Shown here in pieces: positions 60,405 to 64,000 of a stretch of 64,000 nt of DNA. The notes below the pieces were generated by a model. The model saw nothing but the letters and a program-made list of their open reading frames with translations. It had not been told where the DNA came from and did no database searches. Made by a program: the position numbers and the translations under genes. Source of the stretch: Methylobacterium radiotolerans JCM 2831 (GTDB taxonomy: Bacteria; Pseudomonadota; Alphaproteobacteria; Rhizobiales; Beijerinckiaceae); the NCBI RefSeq assembly GCF_000019725.1, contig NC_010505.1, positions 1,488,001-1,552,000 of the forward strand, in the 5' to 3' direction. Within the stretch, counting starts at the first letter, position 1. Each line of letters starts with the position of its first letter.

Positions 60405-60785
60405 TCAGATCTCGGTCGTGTCCAGCGGATCGCGGGCCGGGCGGACCGTCGGGAGGTCGGGGTCGTAGCCGCGGGCCGCGCCGGTGTTCAGGGTGGGCAC
60501 GCGCTCGGCCGAGACCTCGGTGCGGCGGCGCTGGGCGTCGCGGGCCATCCGGTTGAACAGCAGGCCGACGCCCGCCGCGATCAGCAGCACCGGCACCGGA
60601 TTGCGGCGCACCGCCTCCAGGGCCGAATCGTAGGTGGTGTTCAGGGCCGGCACCCGCCGGGCATTGCCCAGCATCTCGTCCACCAGATTCGGCACCGAGA
60701 GCCGGCCCTGGATGCGGTCGATCGTGTCGTCGAGCCGGGCACGGCTCTCCTCGATCTCCTTCTCGAGGTCGTTCATCGTACTCAT
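60405..60785 (-). CDS. DUF3618 protein
   Basis: 126 residues from ATG 60785 (next Met three codons in). The defining DUF3618 pattern opens the protein: MNDLEKEIEESRARLDDTIDRIQGRLSVP. A hydrophobic segment (PVPVLLIAAGVGLLFNRMA) follows near residue 70. Small stress or envelope proteins of unknown mechanism. It overlaps the upstream holin-like gene by 4 bp (ATGA). Confidence 0.85.
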   Translation of the reverse strand: MSTMNDLEKEIEESRARLDDTIDRIQGRLSVPNLVDEMLGNARRVPALNTTYDSALEAVRRNPVPVLLIAAGVGLLFNRMARDAQRRRTEVSAERVPTLNTGAARGYDPDLPTVRPARDPLDTTEI

Positions 60786-61219
60786 CCGGACACGCGCTCC
60801 GACAGGGCCTGGGCATCCTGGCGGACCTGGCGCGTCGTGCGCGTCGGGGCCAGGGTCGAGAGGGAGAGGACGCTGCGCGCCCACAGGGCCATCCCGAGGG
60901 CGAGGAGCAGCAGCACGCCGCCGACGATCAGGGCCGAGAGCCACTCGGAGCCCACGATGGTGGCGAGCCACTTCACGAAGGCGCCGATCAGGACCAGCAG
61001 GGCGACCACGGCGAACACCGCCGAGCCGACCATGCAGGCGAGGCCGACGATGAGCTGGCGGACGTTGCCGGCCATCTCGGCCCGGAACAGCGCGATCTCC
61101 TTGCGGGCGAGCTCGTTGGTCTCGCGCAGGGCGTCGCCGATCAGGCTCTGGATGCTGGAGGGGCCGGCGGAGGGGCCCGTGGACGGGCCCGCCTGGCGCG
61201 GGTCGGAGCCGTGGGTCAT
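60782..61219 (-). CDS. YqjE-like (Phage_holin_3_6) membrane protein
   Basis: 145 residues: an N-terminal amphipathic helix (ALRETNELARKEIALFRAEMAG) and two membrane helices (LIVGLACMVGSAVFAVVALLVLIGAF, LSALIVGGVLLLLALGMALWA). This is the YqjE/Phage_holin_3_6 pattern that follows YqjD/DUF3618-type proteins in many Proteobacteria. Despite the family name there is no phage context here. Its start is next to the end of the upstream gene (4-bp gap). Confidence 0.82.
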   Translation of the reverse strand: MTHGSDPRQAGPSTGPSAGPSSIQSLIGDALRETNELARKEIALFRAEMAGNVRQLIVGLACMVGSAVFAVVALLVLIGAFVKWLATIVGSEWLSALIVGGVLLLLALGMALWARSVLSLSTLAPTRTTRQVRQDAQALSERVSG

Positions 61220-61223
61220 GGCG

Positions 61224-61769
61224 TCAGGCCCGGAAGCTGTCGCGGGCGTCGCCGTCCGGCGCCTCCGGCGGCAGGCTGGACGACTTGATGAAGCGGGCGG
61301 CGATCAGCCCGGCCACGAAGGTTCCCACCGCCACGGCGACCGGCGCGCGCCGGGCGAAGGACTCGGCCTCGCTGTAGAACTCGCCGAGGCTGCGGCGCTC
61401 GATCGAGGAGCCGAGCTGCTCCAGCCCGTCGGCGGCGCTGTCGAAGAAGGCGCGGACGTTCGGCTTGTCGCCGAGGTCGCGGCCGGAATTGCGGATCGTC
61501 TGGGCGAGGTCGTGGACCGACTGCGCGGCATCGCTCTTGCGCTGCTCGACGTAGCTCTGCGCCTGCAGCCGGGCCGCGTCGAGCAGGCCGCGCCCGCGCT
61601 CGGCCGCCACGTCGGCGAGCCCCTCGACGTCGCCCTGCAGGGCCCGCCACTGCGCGCGCTCCTCCGCGGCGGTGTGCGGCGCGTGGTGCGGCGCGTCGTG
61701 CGGCCCCTCGCGGTGCGGATCCGCGATCGGGTCCACGGGGGTGCCTTGCGGTAACTCGTTGCCGGCCAT
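61224..61769 (-). CDS. Stress-type envelope protein with coiled helix and C-terminal membrane helix
   Basis: 181 residues from ATG 61769. The first 35 residues are acidic and His-rich (DPHREGPHDAPHHAPHTAAEE, probably disordered). A long helical part follows (GLADVAAERGRGLLDAARLQAQSYVEQRKSDAAQSVHDLAQTIRNSG) and a hydrophobic helix near the end (APVAVAVGTFVAGLIAARFIKS). Resembles YqjD-like nutrient-ribosome or membrane-associated stress proteins. First gene of the operon, likely read from the EcfG-type promoter upstream. Confidence 0.7.
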   Translation of the reverse strand: MAGNELPQGTPVDPIADPHREGPHDAPHHAPHTAAEERAQWRALQGDVEGLADVAAERGRGLLDAARLQAQSYVEQRKSDAAQSVHDLAQTIRNSGRDLGDKPNVRAFFDSAADGLEQLGSSIERRSLGEFYSEAESFARRAPVAVAVGTFVAGLIAARFIKSSSLPPEAPDGDARDSFRA

Positions 61770-62197
61770 CTCGAAAACACTCCTCGCGGCGCGGGGACGG
61801 GGCCGCTCGCGGCGACCGCGGGCCCCGCGATGGCTGAGTAACCGACTCGGCTGTCGCGGGTTCCGGCCTCCGTGCGTCCTTCCGGTGCGCGCGCCGGGTC
61901 CGGGGCGGCGCGCGGCACCGCTCAGTCCCCGTTCAGGCAAGGTCTGCCAGAACCGCCACGCTCGCACAACGCTTGCACGACGCTCGCCCGGGGCGCCCGG
62001 TCGGGACGGAGCGGTCGCCCTGTCCCGGAACGGCAGGGCCTCGACTTGACCCGCGCCCGGCTTCACGCTTGGGTTGCCGGACGACCAACAAAGGATCGCG
62101 CAGGGACTCCGCGCGTTCTGACATAGTAGTGATGTCCCGATGCAGGCGCGGCGAGATCCTCGACCCGACCCGCGCCCCTGATCCGGAGTCGACCCGC
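61770..62197. other. 428-bp divergent spacer between the small-envelope operon and otsA
   Basis: No gene seen. Holds the candidate EcfG promoter at 61840-61864 (minus) and the otsA leader (62100-62197). GGAAC occurs at 62037-62041 on the plus strand but without a matching -10, so I do not call a second EcfG promoter. Confidence 0.55.
61840..61864 (-). promoter_or_regulatory. Candidate EcfG (general stress response) promoter
   Basis: On the minus strand GGAAC (61864-61860), 16-bp spacer, GGTT (61843-61840); the EcfG consensus of Alphaproteobacteria is GGAAC-N16-17-CGTT, so this has one mismatch in the -10. It lies 70 bp upstream of the start at 61769, and DUF3618/YqjE-type genes are typical general-stress targets. 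Confidence 0.55.
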
Positions 62198-63619
62198 GTG
62201 GCACGCCTTGTGATCGTATCGAACCGCGTCGCCGTCCCGGAAGAGAGCGGCAAGGCGGTGGCGGCGGGCGGCCTCGCCGTCGCGGTCAAGGAGGCCTTCA
62301 CGGCCTACGAGGGTCTGTGGTTCGGCTGGAGCGGCACCATCACGGACGAGCCGTCCGAGGAGCCGACGCTGATCGACCGGGGCCGGGTCCAGTACGCCGT
62401 CGTCGACCTCTCGCCGCAGGACCACCTGGAATACTACGCCGGCTTCGCGAATCGGGCCCTGTGGCCGATCATGCACTACCGGCTCGGGCTCGGCGCCTTC
62501 TCGCGCTCGGACTACGCCGGCTACAGCCGCGTGAACCGGACCTTCGCCCGGGCGCTGGCCAAGCTGGTCGAGCCCGACGACATCATCTGGGTCCACGACT
62601 ACCACCTGCTGCCGCTCGCCGCCGAGCTGCGCGGCCTCGGGCTCGACAACCCGATCGGCTACTTCCACCACATCCCCTGGCCCGCCGCCGACGTGTTCAA
62701 CTCGCTGCCGGCGAGCGGCGAGCTCCTGCGCGCCATCGTCGATTACGACCTGATCGGCCTGCAGACCGAGGCGGACGTCCAGAACCTGCAGCGCAACCTC
62801 GTCGACACCCAGCGGGCGATCCCGCTCGGCGGCGGCTCGCTGATGGTCGACGGCCGCCGGACCCGGATCCGCGCCTTCCCGATCGGCATCGACGTGGCGG
62901 GCTTCAAGGAGGCCGCCGAGAAGGCCAACGCCAACAAGGTCGTGCGCGAGACCATCGCGGGCCTGCGGACCCGCAAGCTGCTGATCGGCGTCGACCGGCT
63001 CGACTATTCCAAGGGCGTGCCCGAGCGGATGGAGGCGGTGGAGAGCTTCTTCGCCTCGAACCCCGACCAGCGCGGCAACGTCACCTACATCCAGATCACG
63101 CCGAAATCCCGCAGCGAGGTGCCGGAATACGAGCAGCTCGCCCGCGAGGTGAACGAGAAGGTCGGCGAGATCAACGGGTCGCTGGGCGACCCGGCCTGGA
63201 CACCGATCCAGTACATCACCAAGGCCTATCCCCGCCCGGTGCTGGCCGGCCTCTACCGGGCCGCGCGGGTCGGCCTCGTCACGCCGATGCGCGACGGCAT
63301 GAACCTCGTCGCCAAGGAGTATGTCGTCGCCCAGTCCGAGGACGATCCGGGCGTGCTGGTCCTGTCGAAATTCGCCGGGGCGGCCCGGCAGCTGCCGGAG
63401 GCGCTGCTGATCAACCCCTACGACCGGTTCGAGGTCGCCGAGGCGATCCGGGCCGCGCTCTACATGCCCAAGGCCGAGCGGCTGGCGCGCTGGAAGCCGA
63501 TGGTCGAGCGCATGACCCGCGAGGACGTGGACTGGTGGGCGCGCAACTTCCTGGCGGAGCTCGAGAACTTCCGCACGATCGAGCGCGAGCCGCCCACCGC
63601 CGCGGCGGCCGCCGAATAG
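62198..63619 (+). CDS. otsA: Trehalose-6-phosphate synthase
   Basis: 473 residues from GTG 62198 (GGAG 12-15 bases upstream); an ATG at 62132 region gives a longer form without family match. Makes trehalose-6-phosphate from UDP-glucose and glucose-6-phosphate. Glycosyltransferase family 20 marks: [13 protein letters not shown] at the start, [25 protein letters not shown] [57 protein letters not shown], and [20 protein letters not shown]. Trehalose is an osmotic and desiccation protectant, in keeping with the neighbouring stress genes. No otsB is seen in the window. Confidence 0.94.
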   Translation: MARLVIVSNRVAVPEESGKAVAAGGLAVAVKEAFTAYEGLWFGWSGTITDEPSEEPTLIDRGRVQYAVVDLSPQDHLEYYAGFANRALWPIMHYRLGLGAFSRSDYAGYSRVNRTFARALAKLVEPDDIIWVHDYHLLPLAAELRGLGLDNPIGYFHHIPWPAADVFNSLPASGELLRAIVDYDLIGLQTEADVQNLQRNLVDTQRAIPLGGGSLMVDGRRTRIRAFPIGIDVAGFKEAAEKANANKVVRETIAGLRTRKLLIGVDRLDYSKGVPERMEAVESFFASNPDQRGNVTYIQITPKSRSEVPEYEQLAREVNEKVGEINGSLGDPAWTPIQYITKAYPRPVLAGLYRAARVGLVTPMRDGMNLVAKEYVVAQSEDDPGVLVLSKFAGAARQLPEALLINPYDRFEVAEAIRAALYMPKAERLARWKPMVERMTREDVDWWARNFLAELENFRTIEREPPTAAAAAE

Positions 63620-63673
63620 CCGGCGCCGCCCGCTGCTTCCGCCCGCCGCCCTCCGTGTGACCGGACGCCCCGC

Positions 63674-64000
63674 ATGATCGCCGTCGATGACGGGATCCCG
63701 GCGCCGCTCGGCGCGCATTTCGACGGGCGCGGCGTCAACTTCGCCCTGTTCTCCGAGCACGCCACCGCGGTCGACATCTGCCTGTTCGAGCCGGGGGAGC
63801 GGCACGAGACCCGCACGGTCCGGCTGCCCTGCCGGACCGACGACGTCTGGCACGGCTACCTGCGCGGGGTGCTGCCGGGCCAGCTCTACGGCTACCGGGT
63901 GCACGGGCCCTGGGATCCGGCGGCGGGCCACCGGTTCAACGCCTCGAAGCTCGTCCTCGACCCCTACGCGCGGGAGATCCGCGGCCGGATCCGCTGGCAC
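63674..64000 (+). CDS. glgX: Glycogen debranching enzyme GlgX, N-terminal part (3' end outside window)
   Basis: 109 codons visible, cut by the right edge. CBM48 (N-terminal isoamylase) domain is clear: PAPLGAHFDGRGVNFALFSEHATAVDICLFEPG, WHGYLRGVLPGQLYGYRVHGPWDPAAGHRFNASKLVLDPYAREI. GlgX removes short branches from phosphorylase-limit glycogen. It follows otsA by 54 bp and may be co-transcribed, in line with glycogen-trehalose coupling in Alphaproteobacteria. The catalytic barrel is outside the window, so GlgX versus the related TreX/maltooligosyl trehalose enzymes cannot be fully separated. Confidence 0.85.
   Translation, partial: MIAVDDGIPAPLGAHFDGRGVNFALFSEHATAVDICLFEPGERHETRTVRLPCRTDDVWHGYLRGVLPGQLYGYRVHGPWDPAAGHRFNASKLVLDPYAREIRGRIRWH

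Noticed and set aside
56393..60556. 1387-codon open frame on the plus strand
   Set aside because: It runs through malonyl-CoA decarboxylase and the synthetase in another frame and into non-coding DNA; the translation is Arg/Pro/Gly-rich, a GC-bias shadow.
60782..61219. Prophage remnant, from the holin-family match
   Set aside because: YqjE-like proteins belong to this family by name only; no other phage gene is near and the operon is a typical stress cluster.
62037..62041. EcfG promoter for otsA on the plus strand
   Set aside because: GGAAC present but nothing resembling CGTT at 16-17 bp; not supported.

Overview
The window looks like a chromosomal segment of a Methylobacterium-type alphaproteobacterium (order Hyphomicrobiales/Rhizobiales). 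The basis is very high GC with strong third-position GC bias (long shadow frames run opposite almost every gene), small families typical of this group (DUF1127, DUF6894, DUF3618, YqjE-like holin-fold protein), and an aerobic cobalamin gene set. There is no rRNA, CRISPR array, integrase or transposase. One tRNA gene, tRNA-Glu(UUC), was found. The species call is an inference from gene content; no search was run.

Layout. 1-3.96 kb: end of an anti-sigma-like protein, a LuxR-type regulator, a DUF1127 protein, an MDR-family oxidoreductase and serA. 4.0-8.9 kb: a sulfur nanocompartment locus on the minus strand, with a small unknown gene, cysE (serine O-acetyltransferase), a family 2 encapsulin shell carrying a cNMP-binding-like domain, and a SufS-type cysteine desulfurase with a 262-residue proline-rich N-terminal extension that is the likely cargo-loading region. 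9.5-11.4 kb: small unknown proteins and a secreted ClpP/crotonase-like protein. 11.4-16.5 kb: a complete branched-chain-type ABC transporter (livG-livH-livM-binding protein-livF). 16.9-19.7 kb: two Crp/Fnr-type regulators flanking an HWE-like histidine kinase, and a DUF6894 protein. 20.0-25.7 kb: urtABCDE, the urea ABC transporter, behind a consensus sigma-54 promoter. 25.9-30.2 kb: small proteins, an RpfC-like hybrid kinase, a secreted unknown protein and a NarL-type response regulator.

30.5-43.1 kb is the most unusual block. It is a co-directional run of 12 genes with tight spacing: a one-pass membrane protein, a membrane-anchored CbxX/CfxQ-type AAA+ ATPase, a second AAA+ protein with two such modules, three Sel1-like proteins with peptidoglycan-binding-like ends, and six exported proteins of unknown function. 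Among the exported set are a paralogous Ig-like pair, an LprI-like protein and a last gene broken by a one-base shift in a G5 run. I could not match the whole set to a named system; it is the best candidate here for an undescribed one. 43.1-46.4 kb: a four-gene minus-strand operon headed by a Tat-exported FAD-dependent oxidase.

46.7-54.3 kb: tRNA-Glu, then cobU-cobO-cobQ, an MFS transporter, a 58-residue membrane protein, a D-2-hydroxyacid dehydrogenase, and cbiB/cobD whose divergent coding regions overlap at their start codons. 54.3-59.3 kb: another MFS transporter, a small protein, and malonyl-CoA decarboxylase plus malonyl-CoA synthetase. 59.5-61.8 kb: four envelope stress-type small proteins (DUF3618, YqjE-like and two relatives) with a candidate EcfG general-stress promoter upstream. 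62.2-64 kb: otsA (trehalose-6-phosphate synthase) and the start of glgX, cut by the window edge.

A second theme is the many short perfect or near-perfect tandem duplications (10-15 bp units, 2-5 copies) at gene edges, linkers and signal peptides. I list each one and treat the pattern as a finding.
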